Positions 48,098 through 58,093 of a stretch of 64,000 nt of DNA are shown in pieces. The notes beneath the pieces are model-generated. The model saw only the letters and a program-made list of their open reading frames with translations. It had not been told where the DNA came from and searched no databases. The stretch lies in the NCBI RefSeq assembly GCF_000272475.1, contig NZ_AKFJ01000015.1:62001-126000 (forward strand), read 5' to 3'. The translations under genes were made by a program, and so were the position numbers. The stretch is from Novosphingobium sp. Rr 2-17. Lineage in GTDB: Bacteria; Pseudomonadota; Alphaproteobacteria; Sphingomonadales; Sphingomonadaceae. Within the stretch, counting starts at the first letter, position 1; each line of letters opens with the position of its first letter.

Positions 48098-49037
48098 CTC
48101 CTCCTTGCGCGACCAAGCGACGGCCTGGCACTTGCGGTTGCCGGAAGGCACCGAGGCGGACTGGATCGAGTTCACCGAATGGCTGGAGGCAGATGGCCGC
48201 AACAATGCGGCGTACGAGGCCGTTTGCGACGCTGACTTGGCGCTGGAACCAGCCGTGCAGCTCGCACGCCGGGGGCCCGCCGTCGAACCGTTTCGTTCCG
48301 TGTTCCCGGACGTGCCATCGACCGCGCGTCGGCCGCGTCTGCGCTGGAAGTGGCCCGCCATGGCAGCGTCGGTCGCGCTGGTCGCTGGCGGTAGCTGGAT
48401 CACTTTGGGCGGCGCCGACCAGGAATACACGGTATCGACCGCGCCGGGCCAGGGGCGCACGATTGCGCTTGCCGATGGCAGCAGCGTGGTCCTCAACGGC
48501 GGGACGCAGATCGTTCTGAACAAGGCAGACCCCCGGTCGGCCGAGATCAAGACGGGCGAAGCGCAGTTCTCTATCGTCCACGACGCGCAGCGCCCGTTTG
48601 CGGTAACTGTGGATAACCAGCGCATCGTCGATCTGGGCACCGTGTTCAACGTTCGCGCGGACGGGCGTGGTCTGCAAGTGGGGGTGGCGCAAGGATCGAT
48701 CAGGTTCGAGGACGGCGTCACGCGGCTGCGCTTGAACGCGGGCGATACGCTGGAGGCCAATGGCACCCAGATCGTCCAAGGCAGCAAGCCCGCCGCCGAT
48801 GTCGGAAGCTGGGCCAAAGGCCACCTAGTATACCGGGACCGCCCGATCATGGAAGTTGCGGCGGACATTACCCGGGCGAAGGGGATTGCCATCGAACTGG
48901 AGCCGGAAGTATCGCAGCGCAGCTTCACGGGGGTGATAGACCTGGATGGAGACCGGAACGATCTGCGCAAGCGGCTCGAGCTGCTTTTGCATGTTAAGGT
49001 AACTGAAACTGCCGATGGTTGGTCAATTATGGGGTAA
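48081..49037 (+). CDS. FecR-family anti-sigma factor / signal transducer
   Basis: 318 residues from ATG 48081 (ATG 48084 follows), preceded by agggagg. The cytoplasmic DUF4880 domain (ATAWHLRLPEGTEADWIEFT) is followed by one membrane helix at about residues 92-112 (WPAMAASVALVAGGSW) and the periplasmic FecR domain (STAPGQGRTIALADGSSVVL). DUF4974 forms the end (SFTGVIDLDGDRNDLRKRLE), contacting the receptor's STN domain. It relays receptor occupancy to the sigma factor. It overlaps both neighbours. Confidence 0.92.
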   Translation: MMHPVDSSLRDQATAWHLRLPEGTEADWIEFTEWLEADGRNNAAYEAVCDADLALEPAVQLARRGPAVEPFRSVFPDVPSTARRPRLRWKWPAMAASVALVAGGSWITLGGADQEYTVSTAPGQGRTIALADGSSVVLNGGTQIVLNKADPRSAEIKTGEAQFSIVHDAQRPFAVTVDNQRIVDLGTVFNVRADGRGLQVGVAQGSIRFEDGVTRLRLNAGDTLEANGTQIVQGSKPAADVGSWAKGHLVYRDRPIMEVAADITRAKGIAIELEPEVSQRSFTGVIDLDGDRNDLRKRLELLLHVKVTETADGWSIMG

Positions 49038-51408
49038 GGTCTCACTCGGCAGCCTGATCGCGGCGACGGCATGCAGTTTTTGTTCGGTTCCTAGCTATGC
49101 GGCGCCCGTCCAGGCTTTTTCGGTGCCTGCGGGCGCGCTTTCAGATGCGCTGCTGGTCTTGTCCCAACAAGCGGGAATTTCGATCGCGGTCGACCCCCAT
49201 CTTGAGAAGTTGCGTACGCGCGGTCTTTCGGGACGCTACGAAGTTTCAGAAGCGCTCAGGCAATTGCTCGCCGGATCGGGGTACGACTTTACGTTCGTGG
49301 GTGCGCGCACCGTGCGCGTTACCAAGCGTGCTGCGCCGCCGCCGGTGGTGGTGGCACGCCCGTTGCCCGTGCCCGTCAAAGTGCCGCAACCGACCCTTGC
49401 CCCAGATGTGTCCGGTCCTGACATCTACGTTACCGCGACCAAGCAGCGGCGCGGTCTTCAGGATTATCCGGCCAGCATCGCCGTGGTGGAGCCGGACCGC
49501 AGCGAGATGGCGCGCGCGGGCGGCGACGGCACGAACTATATCCTGGGTAAATTGCTCGATCTGGCAGCGACGAACCTGGGGCCGGGGCGCAACAAGATCT
49601 TCATTCGCGGTCTTGCCGACAGCAGCTTCAACGGCACGAGCCAGGCGACGATCAGCCAATATCTGGGCGATATGCGCCTGATCTACGGCGCGCCCGATCC
49701 GGACCTTGCCTTGCACGACATCCAGCGGGTGGAAGTGCTGGAGGGGCCGCAAGGCACGCTTTATGGCGCCGGAACGCTGGGTGGCATCATTCGCCTGGTG
49801 CCGACGCCCCCCGATCTCGGCAAGACCACGGTGGACGCAGCCGCGGGGCTGCGCTTGACCCAGGACGGCGATCCGGGCTGGGACGGGGCCGTGACGGTGA
49901 ACGTCCCACTCGTCACCGATCGCCTGGCGGTGCGGGCGGTCGGCTACCGTACCGTCGAAGGCGGCTACATCGACGATGCCGAGCGCAAGCTGAGCGACGT
50001 CAATCGCAATATCATCGAGGGCGTGCGCGTGGCTGCGCGATGGCAGCCCGATCCAGCCTGGACGATCGACCTCAACCTCGTGGGCCAGAACCTCCATTCG
50101 CGCGATGGGCAATATACGCTGAAGGGCGAGGCTGACCTCACGCGATCATCCGCCATCGCCCAGCCGTTCGAAAATTATTACCGGTTGGCCGGCGTCACTA
50201 TCTCGCGCGACTGGGGAGACATCAAATTGGTGTCGTCCACGGCTTATTCGCATCAGGCGATCGACACAGTGTTCGACGCCACGACCGCGACCAGCGGCGG
50301 CGTGCGAGAATACCAGGAAGACATCCGGGTTCAATTGTTGTCACACGAGACGCGCCTGAGCGGCCAATGGGGCGGCACGGGTACATGGCTGATAGGCGTG
50401 GGCATTCTGGACAACAATGATCGTGCCGTCCGCAGTCTGGGCGCGCCGGGCGCATTGGCAACCTTGTCGAACGTTGCCAACGACACGTTGGATGCAGCCG
50501 TCTTCGGAGAAGCCGGCGTCCCGGTCTTGCGCAACCTTGAACTGCATGTGGGCGGGCGGCTGAGTTACGTCTACCAGAGCAGCGAGTTCGTGGGCCATGA
50601 AAGCGGCGACGAATTCGAGCCGGTACGCCATCAGACGCGCGTCTTGCCGTCGGCGGCGCTGTCATGGCGTCCTGGTTCTGGATGGCTCGTCTACGCGCGC
50701 TACCAGGAGGGCTACAGACCCGGCGGACTTCAAGTAACCGGATCCGCGTCGAAACCCACTGTCGATCGCTTCGTCTCAGACCGCATCCAGACGTTTGAGA
50801 TAGGCGCGCGGTTTGGCACCGATAAAGGCTCGCGCCTGTCGGGAAGCATTGCAGCCTCATCGGCTGGGTGGCACAATATCCAGGCCGATCTCGTGGGCAG
50901 CGACGGATTGCCCTATGTCGCCAACATCGGCTCTGGCCGGGTCCGCAACCTTTCGGCGTCCTTCACATGGCGCCCGATCGAGGGTCTTTCGCTGGAGGCA
51001 GCCGGTTTCATCAATGCCAGCGGCCTCACGCATCCCGCAGCCGGTTTCGACGATGCCAGCGATCGCGACTTGCCCAGCATCGCCGACAATGGCTGGCGCA
51101 CGGCGGCTACGTACACCACGCCCGTGGGCAATGCCGAACTGACGATCGACACCGCCCTGCGATACGTGGGCCATTCCAAGCTGGCCATCAGCAGCCCGTT
51201 CGCGCTTTCGCAAGGGCGCTATTACAATCTCTCGACGGGGGCACGGCTGGGCTTTGGCCGGTGGGGCTTGTCACTCGACCTCGACAACGCGCTGAACGAC
51301 CGAGGCAATACGTTCGCCTACGGCAATCCATTCACGGTCACCCAGGGTATGCAGCAAACACCGATGCGACCGCGCTCGCTCAGAATTGGAATTGACGCGC
51401 AATTTTGA
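49015..51408 (+). CDS. TonB-dependent receptor with STN signalling domain
   Basis: 797 residues. A signal peptide ending near PSYA precedes an STN domain (FSVPAGALSDALLVLSQQAG; GISIAVDPHL), a linker, the plug (YPASIAVVEPDRS; VEVLEGPQGTLYGAGTLGG) and the 22-strand barrel ending in LRIGIDAQF with a C-terminal Phe. The STN domain marks it as a transducer for the upstream FecR. The substrate is not known: iron-siderophore is usual, but plugs of this type also take up other compounds. It overlaps fecR by 23 bp and converges with priA. Confidence 0.92.
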   Translation: MVGQLWGKVSLGSLIAATACSFCSVPSYAAPVQAFSVPAGALSDALLVLSQQAGISIAVDPHLEKLRTRGLSGRYEVSEALRQLLAGSGYDFTFVGARTVRVTKRAAPPPVVVARPLPVPVKVPQPTLAPDVSGPDIYVTATKQRRGLQDYPASIAVVEPDRSEMARAGGDGTNYILGKLLDLAATNLGPGRNKIFIRGLADSSFNGTSQATISQYLGDMRLIYGAPDPDLALHDIQRVEVLEGPQGTLYGAGTLGGIIRLVPTPPDLGKTTVDAAAGLRLTQDGDPGWDGAVTVNVPLVTDRLAVRAVGYRTVEGGYIDDAERKLSDVNRNIIEGVRVAARWQPDPAWTIDLNLVGQNLHSRDGQYTLKGEADLTRSSAIAQPFENYYRLAGVTISRDWGDIKLVSSTAYSHQAIDTVFDATTATSGGVREYQEDIRVQLLSHETRLSGQWGGTGTWLIGVGILDNNDRAVRSLGAPGALATLSNVANDTLDAAVFGEAGVPVLRNLELHVGGRLSYVYQSSEFVGHESGDEFEPVRHQTRVLPSAALSWRPGSGWLVYARYQEGYRPGGLQVTGSASKPTVDRFVSDRIQTFEIGARFGTDKGSRLSGSIAASSAGWHNIQADLVGSDGLPYVANIGSGRVRNLSASFTWRPIEGLSLEAAGFINASGLTHPAAGFDDASDRDLPSIADNGWRTAATYTTPVGNAELTIDTALRYVGHSKLAISSPFALSQGRYYNLSTGARLGFGRWGLSLDLDNALNDRGNTFAYGNPFTVTQGMQQTPMRPRSLRIGIDAQF

Positions 51409-51510
51409 TGCCGTCCGGCTTCATCTGGGGGGGCGGCGATATTGATCAAAACGCCCCGCCGTACGGGCAACCGCAGATGGATTCCTCCATCTCGGATCGT
51501 CGGCATGGGA

Positions 51511-53676
51511 TCAGACGAACGAATAAGGATCGACGTCGATCGCCACCCGCACCCCCTTGGGCATCGGCAGCGGATCGAGCCAGGCGCGCAGCGTCTTTTG
51601 CAATTCGGCGGAGCGCTTGGCGTTGATCAGCAGGCGGAACCGGTGCCGCCCGCGCAGCAGTGCCATGGGCGCAGGCGCGGGGCCTAACACCAGCATGTCG
51701 GAAAAGTTGGGCGCGGTGCCGCCGATCAGCCGTGCCGCCGCCAGCGCTTCGGCCTGGTCTTCGGAACTGACGATGATCGCGGCCCAGCGCCCGAACGGCG
51801 GGGCGCCGGCATCGCGGCGGGCCTGGGTTTCGGCGGCGTAGAAGGCATCGCGGTCGCCATTGGCCAGCGCGGCGATCACCGAGGCTTCGGGGTGGCGGGT
51901 CTGGATCAGCACTTCGCCCGGCTTTTGCCCCCGCCCGGCGCGCCCGGCGACCTGGGCGATTTGTTGATAGGTCCGCTCGCCCGCGCGCAAGTCTCCGCCT
52001 TCCAGGCCCAAGTCGGCATCGACCACGCCCACCAGAGTCAATTCGGGGAAGTGATAGCCCTTGGTGACCAATTGGGTGCCGATGATGATGTCCACCGCGC
52101 CCGCCTCGGTCATCGCCACGAAATCGCTCACGGCGCCGGGGTTGTTCATCGTGTCCGAAGTGACGAGCGCGGTGCGTGCCTCTGGCAACAGTTCGGCCAC
52201 TTCGTCGGCAATGCGCTCCACGCCTGGGCCGCAAGCGACCAGGCAATCGGCGGTGCCGCATTCCGGGCAGTTATCAGGCACCGAGGCTTCGTGACCGCAG
52301 TGGTGGCAGGCCAGCCGTTTGCTGAAACGGTGCTCGACCAGCCAGGCGGTGCAGTTGGGGCACTGGAAGCGATAGCCGCAATGGCGGCACAGCGTCAGCG
52401 GGGCATAGCCGCGCCGGTTGAGGAACAGCAGCGATTGCTCGCCGCGCGCGATGCGCTCCTTCATGCCTTCGACCAGTCGGGGCGCCAGCCAGCGACCGCG
52501 CTCGGGCACTTCCACCCGCAGATCGACAATCTGGATGTCCGGCATCCGCGCCCCGCCGAAACGGTCGGCCAGTTCGATCCTTTGGTAAACGCCCGCTTCG
52601 GCCAGTTGCATCGATTCGAGGGCAGGGGTGGCGCTGGCGAGCACGATCGGCACGTTTTCCAGCTTGGCGCGCAGTACCGCCACGTCGCGGGCGTTGTAGC
52701 GCACCCCGTCGTCCTGCTTGAACGAGACTTCGTGCGCCTCGTCCACCACGATCAGACCAAGCCGGGCATAAGGCAGGAACAGCGCCGAGCGCGCGCCGAC
52801 CACCACTTGCGCATCGCCATGGACGATCGCACGCCACGCCCGCCGCCGCTCGCTGGACTTGAGCGAGGAGTGCCACAGCACCGGCGGCACTCCGAAGCGC
52901 TGCTCGAAGCGGCGCAGGAAGTTCTGGGTCAGCGCGATTTCGGGCAAAAGCACCAGCACTTGCCGGCCCAGTCGCAGCGCTTCGGCGACGGCTTCGAAGT
53001 AGCATTCGGTCTTGCCCGAGCCGGTCACGCCGTCGAGCAGGAACGGGGCGAACCCGTGATCGCGCACGGCAGCGACGAAGGTGTCCGCCGCGCCTTGCTG
53101 GTCCTCGCTCAGTCTCGGCTCGGCGAAGTCGGGCTGGGCGGCGGGGTAGGGGCGGTCGAGATCGACCACGATCGCCTCCAGCAGCCCGGCGCCTACCATG
53201 CCGCGCAAGACGCCTTCGGACACGCTGGCCAGTTCCGCCAGCTCGCGGATCGAGGCTTGCTCGCCTTGCAACGCATCCAGTGCGGCGGCGCGTTGCGGGG
53301 TCAGCCGGGCGGGCTCCACGCCGGTCAGCCGGTACTCGGTGGTGGTGCCGCCTCCGCGCAAGGCGGCCATACTGCCCAGCGCCATGCGGGCGACGGCGTT
53401 CATCGGGGCGCAGTAGTATTCGGCGGTCCATTCGATCAGCCGCCGCAGCTTTTCGGGCAGCGGAGGAACCGGCATCACTTCGAGCAACGCGCGCAGCTTT
53501 GCTTCCGGCACTTCGGGCGCGCTCAGGCGTTGCGCTTCCCAGACGATACCCAGGACCTGACGCGGACCCAACGGGGCGATGACGACCGATCCATACTCGA
53601 TGGTCATTCCGTCGGGCACGCGGTAGTCGAGGACGCCCAGTGCGGCGTTGAAGACGAGGAGTCGGACACGTTGCAT
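51511..53676 (-). CDS. priA: Primosomal replication restart helicase PriA
   Basis: 721 residues from ATG 53676 (MQRVRLLVFN). A 3'-DNA-binding domain leads into the helicase core: Walker A GVTGSGKTE, DEAH-type box VVDEAHEVSF, and GARSALFLPYA. The zinc-binding insert has cysteine pairs in LCRHCGYRFQCPNC and ACHHCGHEA...NCPECG. PriA reloads DnaB at stalled forks; dnaB also lies in this window but 50 kb away. The in-frame starts further up (53688, 53907) add no conserved sequence. The DUF4197 gene is divergent. Confidence 0.96.
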   Translation of the reverse strand: MQRVRLLVFNAALGVLDYRVPDGMTIEYGSVVIAPLGPRQVLGIVWEAQRLSAPEVPEAKLRALLEVMPVPPLPEKLRRLIEWTAEYYCAPMNAVARMALGSMAALRGGGTTTEYRLTGVEPARLTPQRAAALDALQGEQASIRELAELASVSEGVLRGMVGAGLLEAIVVDLDRPYPAAQPDFAEPRLSEDQQGAADTFVAAVRDHGFAPFLLDGVTGSGKTECYFEAVAEALRLGRQVLVLLPEIALTQNFLRRFEQRFGVPPVLWHSSLKSSERRRAWRAIVHGDAQVVVGARSALFLPYARLGLIVVDEAHEVSFKQDDGVRYNARDVAVLRAKLENVPIVLASATPALESMQLAEAGVYQRIELADRFGGARMPDIQIVDLRVEVPERGRWLAPRLVEGMKERIARGEQSLLFLNRRGYAPLTLCRHCGYRFQCPNCTAWLVEHRFSKRLACHHCGHEASVPDNCPECGTADCLVACGPGVERIADEVAELLPEARTALVTSDTMNNPGAVSDFVAMTEAGAVDIIIGTQLVTKGYHFPELTLVGVVDADLGLEGGDLRAGERTYQQIAQVAGRAGRGQKPGEVLIQTRHPEASVIAALANGDRDAFYAAETQARRDAGAPPFGRWAAIIVSSEDQAEALAAARLIGGTAPNFSDMLVLGPAPAPMALLRGRHRFRLLINAKRSAELQKTLRAWLDPLPMPKGVRVAIDVDPYSFV

Positions 53677-53725
53677 GTAAGGCCGCATATAGGCACTGGG
53701 GGATAGTGTAGTGAAGGACGTGATT

Positions 53726-54460
53726 ATGCAGGACTGGGGATCGGTGAACGCGGCGACTACCAAACGGACGGCCGGGGCCTTCGTTCGCCGCGCCGTGCTG
53801 GTGGGGCTGATGGCGACGGGCGCGTTCGCGCTGTCGGGCTGCCAGACGATGATGTCGCCGCGGGCGCCGACATCCGCGCAGGGCGAAATGGCCGAACCGG
53901 TCCACAAGCTGATGGCGTCGGCCTCTCAGCGCGCCTTTGCCAAGCTGGAGCAGCCGGACGGGTTCTGGAGCAGCTCGGTCGCGCGGATCAACCTGCCGGT
54001 GCTGTTCGCCAAGACTCGCGGTCGGACCAGTCCACTGCGCTCGCCTGAGTTCCGCGAAAAGCTGCAGCACTTGCTCAACAATCTGGCCGAAGAAGGCGCC
54101 CGCAAGGGTGGTCCTCTGGTGATCGATTCTGCCAAGTCCGTGCCGGTCCCCAACGGCACCGCGATCCTGCGCGGTCGGCCAACGGCGGCAACGACGCTGC
54201 TGCGCCAGTCGGTCGGCCCGGCACTGGTCAACGCGATGATCCCTGCCATTCTCGAAGAGATGCAGGCCAATCAGGACCCCACCCTTGGCAAGGCGATGGC
54301 GTCTTTGTCGGGGGTTACCATGACCGACGCGGCCCATGCGCTCGCCATCGAGGCGGACAATGCCGTCTGGTACGAGATCGGCGCGGCGGAGACCGAGATC
54401 CGCAGCAATCCGGCGAGCACCAACGATGCGGGGCTTATCAGCGCGCTATCGACGCGTTAA
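53726..54460 (+). CDS. DUF4197 lipoprotein
   Basis: 244 residues from ATG 53726, with aagga 8 bp upstream (GTG 53711 is an in-frame alternative). A long signal ends at ALSGCQT, a lipobox with Cys near residue 39. The mature part carries DUF4197 features: INLPVLFAKTRGRTSPL, AIEADNAVWYEIGAAETEIR and SLSGVTMTDAAHAL. Function is unknown. It likely faces the periplasm. It is divergent from priA and followed by the transaldolase-family gene. Confidence 0.8.
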   Translation: MQDWGSVNAATTKRTAGAFVRRAVLVGLMATGAFALSGCQTMMSPRAPTSAQGEMAEPVHKLMASASQRAFAKLEQPDGFWSSSVARINLPVLFAKTRGRTSPLRSPEFREKLQHLLNNLAEEGARKGGPLVIDSAKSVPVPNGTAILRGRPTAATTLLRQSVGPALVNAMIPAILEEMQANQDPTLGKAMASLSGVTMTDAAHALAIEADNAVWYEIGAAETEIRSNPASTNDAGLISALSTR

Positions 54461-54543
54461 CCGCACCTTATTGCACCACTAGCGAGGGCCGGGCGGTTTC
54501 CCTATAGCCGCCCGGACATCTCGCTGGCCTCCAGGAAAACATA

Positions 54544-55194
54544 ATGAAGTTCTTCGTCGATACCGCCGAAATTGCCGACATCAAGGAACTGGCCGACACC
54601 GGCCTGCTCGATGGCGTCACCACCAACCCGTCGCTGATCGCCAAGTCGGGCCGCGATTTCATGGAAGTGACCCGCGAGATCTGCGGCATCGTCGATGGCC
54701 CGGTCAGCGCCGAAGTCGTCGCGCTCGACCATGCCGGGATGATGCGAGAGGCTGAAATTCTTCGGAAAATCGCCGATAACGTGTGCATCAAGGTGCCGCT
54801 GACGATCGACGGTTTGAAGACCTGCAAGGCGCTTACGGGCGAAGGCACGATGGTCAACGTGACGCTGTGCTTCTCGGCCAACCAGGCGCTGCTGGCGGCC
54901 AAGGCCGGCGCGACCTTCATCTCCCCGTTCGTCGGCCGTCATGATGACAACGGCTTCGACGGCCTAGACCTGATCCGCGACATCCGCCTGATCTACGACA
55001 ACTACGCCTACGAAACCCAGATCCTCGCCGCCTCGATCCGCCACGGCGTCCACGTCCTGGAATGCGCCCGCATCGGCGCCGACGTGATGACCGCGCCGCC
55101 CGCCGTCATCAAGGGGCTGTTCAAGCATGTCCTGACCGACAAGGGTATCGAAGGTTTCATGGCCGACTGGGCGAAGACCGGGCAGACGATCTGA
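54544..55194 (+). CDS. fsa: Fructose-6-phosphate aldolase / small transaldolase
   Basis: 216 residues. The Schiff-base Lys lies in [12 protein letters not shown]. Other family parts are [50 protein letters not shown] and [11 protein letters not shown]. This short type (TalC/MipB/FSA group) either acts as transaldolase in the pentose phosphate pathway or as fructose-6-phosphate aldolase; sequence alone does not decide. In many sphingomonads it is the only such gene, making the transaldolase role more likely. Confidence 0.9.
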   Translation: MKFFVDTAEIADIKELADTGLLDGVTTNPSLIAKSGRDFMEVTREICGIVDGPVSAEVVALDHAGMMREAEILRKIADNVCIKVPLTIDGLKTCKALTGEGTMVNVTLCFSANQALLAAKAGATFISPFVGRHDDNGFDGLDLIRDIRLIYDNYAYETQILAASIRHGVHVLECARIGADVMTAPPAVIKGLFKHVLTDKGIEGFMADWAKTGQTI

Positions 55195-55206
55195 GGTGTT
55201 TTCCGG

Positions 55207-55238
55207 CATGGGATGATCTTTGAATGGATCGTCCCATG
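55207..55238. terminator. Hairpin after fsa
   Basis: CATGGGATGATC (55207-55218) pairs with GATCGTCCCATG (55227-55238), with one G-T, around tttgaatg. No T-run follows. It separates fsa from cobT. Confidence 0.55.
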
Positions 55239-55307
55239 TCCGCTCAACGTCCGCTGAACCGCATCGCGCATTTGAGCCGCGCGCCTTGATGCGCTAGCGC
55301 ATGGCGG

Positions 55308-57122
55308 ATGCCTGACGAATCCTCCGCCGATCGCTTCAAGACCGCTCTGACCGGCGCTGCGCGCGCCGTCGCCCATGACCCAGAGGTCGAGGTCAACTGG
55401 ACCGCCGATGCGCCCAGTTCCACCGGGCAGACGTTCCGCGTGCCCATGCCGGGCCGCAACGTGCCCCATGCACAAGGGATGCAGGCGCGGGGTTTTGCTG
55501 ACAGCTTCGCGCTGAAGCTAAGACACCACGACGATCGCCTGCACACACGCGGCGCGCCTTCGGAACCGTCTGCCCGGGCGTGCTACGACGCGGTGGAAAC
55601 GGTGCGGTACGAGGCGCTGGGCGCCAATGCTTACGACGGCATGCGCGAAAATCTGGATGCGGCGCTGGCCGTGCGGATGGGCGCCGACCCGATCATGCGC
55701 GCTGATTCGCGTGATGACGTGCCGGTACAGTCTGCGCTGGCGCTGCTCCTGCGTGAGCGGCTGACCGGCCAGCCCGTGCCCGAGGGTGCCCGCGCTGGCG
55801 TCGATCTGGTTCGCCATTGGATCGAGGGCAAGGCCGCAGCGGACTTCGACGCGCTGGCGGGATCGCTCGATAACCAGAAGGCTTTCCAGTCGCTTTCGCT
55901 CAACATGCTCCAGAACCTGGAATTGACCCGCGTTCAGGACGTGCCGTTGGAGCCTGACGATGCCGACGACATGGACGGCGAGGAGGAAACCGAGGAGCAG
56001 GAAGACGGCGCCGAGCAGGGCCAGGATCAGTCTCCTGCCGAAATGGCCGCCGAGCCATCCCAAGGCGAGGACGAGGGCGAAAGCGAGTCGGAGGGTGAAA
56101 CCAACGACGACATGGATGAAGGCGAGGAAGGTCAGGACGGGGAGGAGGGCATGCTCCCCGTGCGCCCGAACCGGCAGTGGACCGATATTCCCGACGGCTT
56201 CGATTACAAAGTCTTCACCGAAGTCTTTGACGAGGTCGTGGTCGCTTCCGAACTGTGCGACGAAGACGAGCTGACGCGTTTGCGCGCCTATCTCGATGCA
56301 CAGCTCAAGGGCTTGCAGAGCATCGTGACGCGCTTGGCCAATCGGCTGCAGCGCCGCCTGATGGCGCAGCAGAATCGATCATGGGACTTCGACCAGGAAG
56401 AAGGCCTGCTCGACGCCGCCCGCCTTGCGCGTGTGGTTGTCTCGCCTGGGCAGTCGCTGTCTTACAAGGTCGAGCGCGACGTCGAGTTCAAGGATACCGT
56501 CGTGACCTTGCTGCTCGACAATTCCGGATCGATGCGGGGACGGCCAATCTCGATCGCCGCGATCAGTGCCGATGTCCTCGCCCGCACGCTGGAACGCTGC
56601 GGCGTGAAGGTGGAGATTTTGGGCTTCACCACCCGCGCCTGGAAGGGCGGGCAAAGCCGGGAAGCTTGGCTGGCCAACGGCAAGCCCGCGCAGCCTGGCC
56701 GCCTCAACGATCTGCGGCACATCATCTACAAGAAGGCGGACGAGCCATGGCGCCGCGCCCGCCGCAATCTCGGCCTGATGATGCGCGAGGGGTTACTCAA
56801 GGAAAACATCGACGGCGAGGCTCTGCTATGGGCCCATTCGCGCCTGCTCGCCCGGCAGGAAGACCGCCGCATCCTGATGGTCATCTCTGACGGCGCGCCG
56901 GTCGATGATTCGACGCTGTCGGTGAACTCCGCTGGCTATCTGGAAGCGCATCTTCGCAAGGTCATCGAATGGATCGAGGCCAAGAGCCCGGTTCAACTAG
57001 TCGCCATCGGCATCGGCCATGACGTGACGCGTTACTATCGCCGCGCAGTGACGATCATGGACGTCGAGCAACTGGGCGGGACAATGATCGAGCAACTCGC
57101 GGGGCTGTTCGAAGAAGAATGA
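55308..57122 (+). CDS. cobT: Cobaltochelatase subunit CobT
   Basis: 604 residues. An N-terminal helical part (residues 1-200) is followed by a highly acidic linker (about 210-290, with [15 protein letters not shown]) and a C-terminal von Willebrand A domain with the MIDAS motif [12 protein letters not shown]. CobT with CobS forms the AAA+ chaperone of aerobic cobaltochelatase, which inserts cobalt into hydrogenobyrinic acid diamide. cobS and cobN are not in this window. The stop overlaps the EamA gene by ATGA. Confidence 0.93.
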   Translation: MPDESSADRFKTALTGAARAVAHDPEVEVNWTADAPSSTGQTFRVPMPGRNVPHAQGMQARGFADSFALKLRHHDDRLHTRGAPSEPSARACYDAVETVRYEALGANAYDGMRENLDAALAVRMGADPIMRADSRDDVPVQSALALLLRERLTGQPVPEGARAGVDLVRHWIEGKAAADFDALAGSLDNQKAFQSLSLNMLQNLELTRVQDVPLEPDDADDMDGEEETEEQEDGAEQGQDQSPAEMAAEPSQGEDEGESESEGETNDDMDEGEEGQDGEEGMLPVRPNRQWTDIPDGFDYKVFTEVFDEVVVASELCDEDELTRLRAYLDAQLKGLQSIVTRLANRLQRRLMAQQNRSWDFDQEEGLLDAARLARVVVSPGQSLSYKVERDVEFKDTVVTLLLDNSGSMRGRPISIAAISADVLARTLERCGVKVEILGFTTRAWKGGQSREAWLANGKPAQPGRLNDLRHIIYKKADEPWRRARRNLGLMMREGLLKENIDGEALLWAHSRLLARQEDRRILMVISDGAPVDDSTLSVNSAGYLEAHLRKVIEWIEAKSPVQLVAIGIGHDVTRYYRRAVTIMDVEQLGGTMIEQLAGLFEEE

Positions 57123-58093
57123 CGCTGCAATATTTGTGGGTGCCGATCACCCTTGCAGCCTCTGCGTTGCAAGTGGTTCGCAACGGCGCGCAGGCTGGTC
57201 TGACCGCCAAGATCGGCACGCTGGGGGCGACGCAAGTTCGGTTCGTGTACGGCTTTCCGTTCGCGCTGATCTTCTTCTTGCTAGGCCTGGCCTGGACGGG
57301 CGAGCCAATTCCGCATGTTACCTCAGAAGCGCTGGCCTGGTGCCTCACCGGCGCGATGGCGCAGATCGCGGCGACGGCGCTGATGCTGCTGGTGATGCGC
57401 GACCGCGCGTTCGGCGTGGCCTATGCGTACATCAAGACCGAGCCGGTGATCGTGGCCTTGTTCGGCGCTTTGTTTCTGGGCGATTTGCTACCGCTGGCCG
57501 GTTGGCTAGCGGTCGTCATTGTGACCGGCGGCGTCCTGCTGGTGGCGATCCGGCCGGGGGAATTCCGCAAGTTGTTCACTGAGGCTCGTCCCGCGCTGAC
57601 GGGCGTTGCTGCGGGCGGATTGTTCGGCTTTGCCGTTGTCGCGTTCCGTGGCTCGATCATGTCGTTCGAAACTGGCGGCTTCATCGTGCGCAGCCTGACG
57701 GTGCTGGTGCTGTGCCTGGCGATGCAAACGCTGTTGCTCGGCGGATGGCTGGCCTTGCGGGATCGCGCCAGCTTCACGGCCTCGCTGAGGGAATGGCGGG
57801 GCAGCCTGGGAGCGGGGCTGGCCGGTTCGGCGGCGTCCGCGTGCTGGTTGGCCGCTTCGGCTCTGACGGCGGCGGCGAACGTGCGGACGCTGGCGCTGGT
57901 GGAGATGCCGATCGCGGCGCTCGCTTCGTGGCATATCTCGCGTAAGCGCTTGCGTGGTCACGAGCTTGCCGGCTTCGCCCTGGTACTGGGCGGTGTGGCG
58001 CTATTGCTGGCAGTCATTCCTCCTGACGCAGGGTTCGTAAGCCGGGCATCCGGCTTGACTGGCGCAACGCGCGGCCTATTCCGCCCACCATGA
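57119..58093 (+). CDS. EamA/DMT-family membrane transporter
   Basis: 324 residues with ten hydrophobic segments in two related halves, the EamA (DMT) pattern. Examples are [40 protein letters not shown] and [15 protein letters not shown], the last two equivalent in the two repeats. Direction and substrate are unknown. It overlaps cobT upstream and cysS downstream, each by ATGA. The chain cobT-EamA-cysS is therefore one transcript with coupled translation, although the functions look unrelated. Confidence 0.88.
   Translation: MTLQYLWVPITLAASALQVVRNGAQAGLTAKIGTLGATQVRFVYGFPFALIFFLLGLAWTGEPIPHVTSEALAWCLTGAMAQIAATALMLLVMRDRAFGVAYAYIKTEPVIVALFGALFLGDLLPLAGWLAVVIVTGGVLLVAIRPGEFRKLFTEARPALTGVAAGGLFGFAVVAFRGSIMSFETGGFIVRSLTVLVLCLAMQTLLLGGWLALRDRASFTASLREWRGSLGAGLAGSAASACWLAASALTAAANVRTLALVEMPIAALASWHISRKRLRGHELAGFALVLGGVALLLAVIPPDAGFVSRASGLTGATRGLFRPP

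Noticed and set aside
51892..53706. 604-residue open frame on the plus strand opposite priA
   Set aside because: Composition is His/Gly/Gln-rich without family features; priA on the other strand has all its motifs. High GC makes long antisense frames common.
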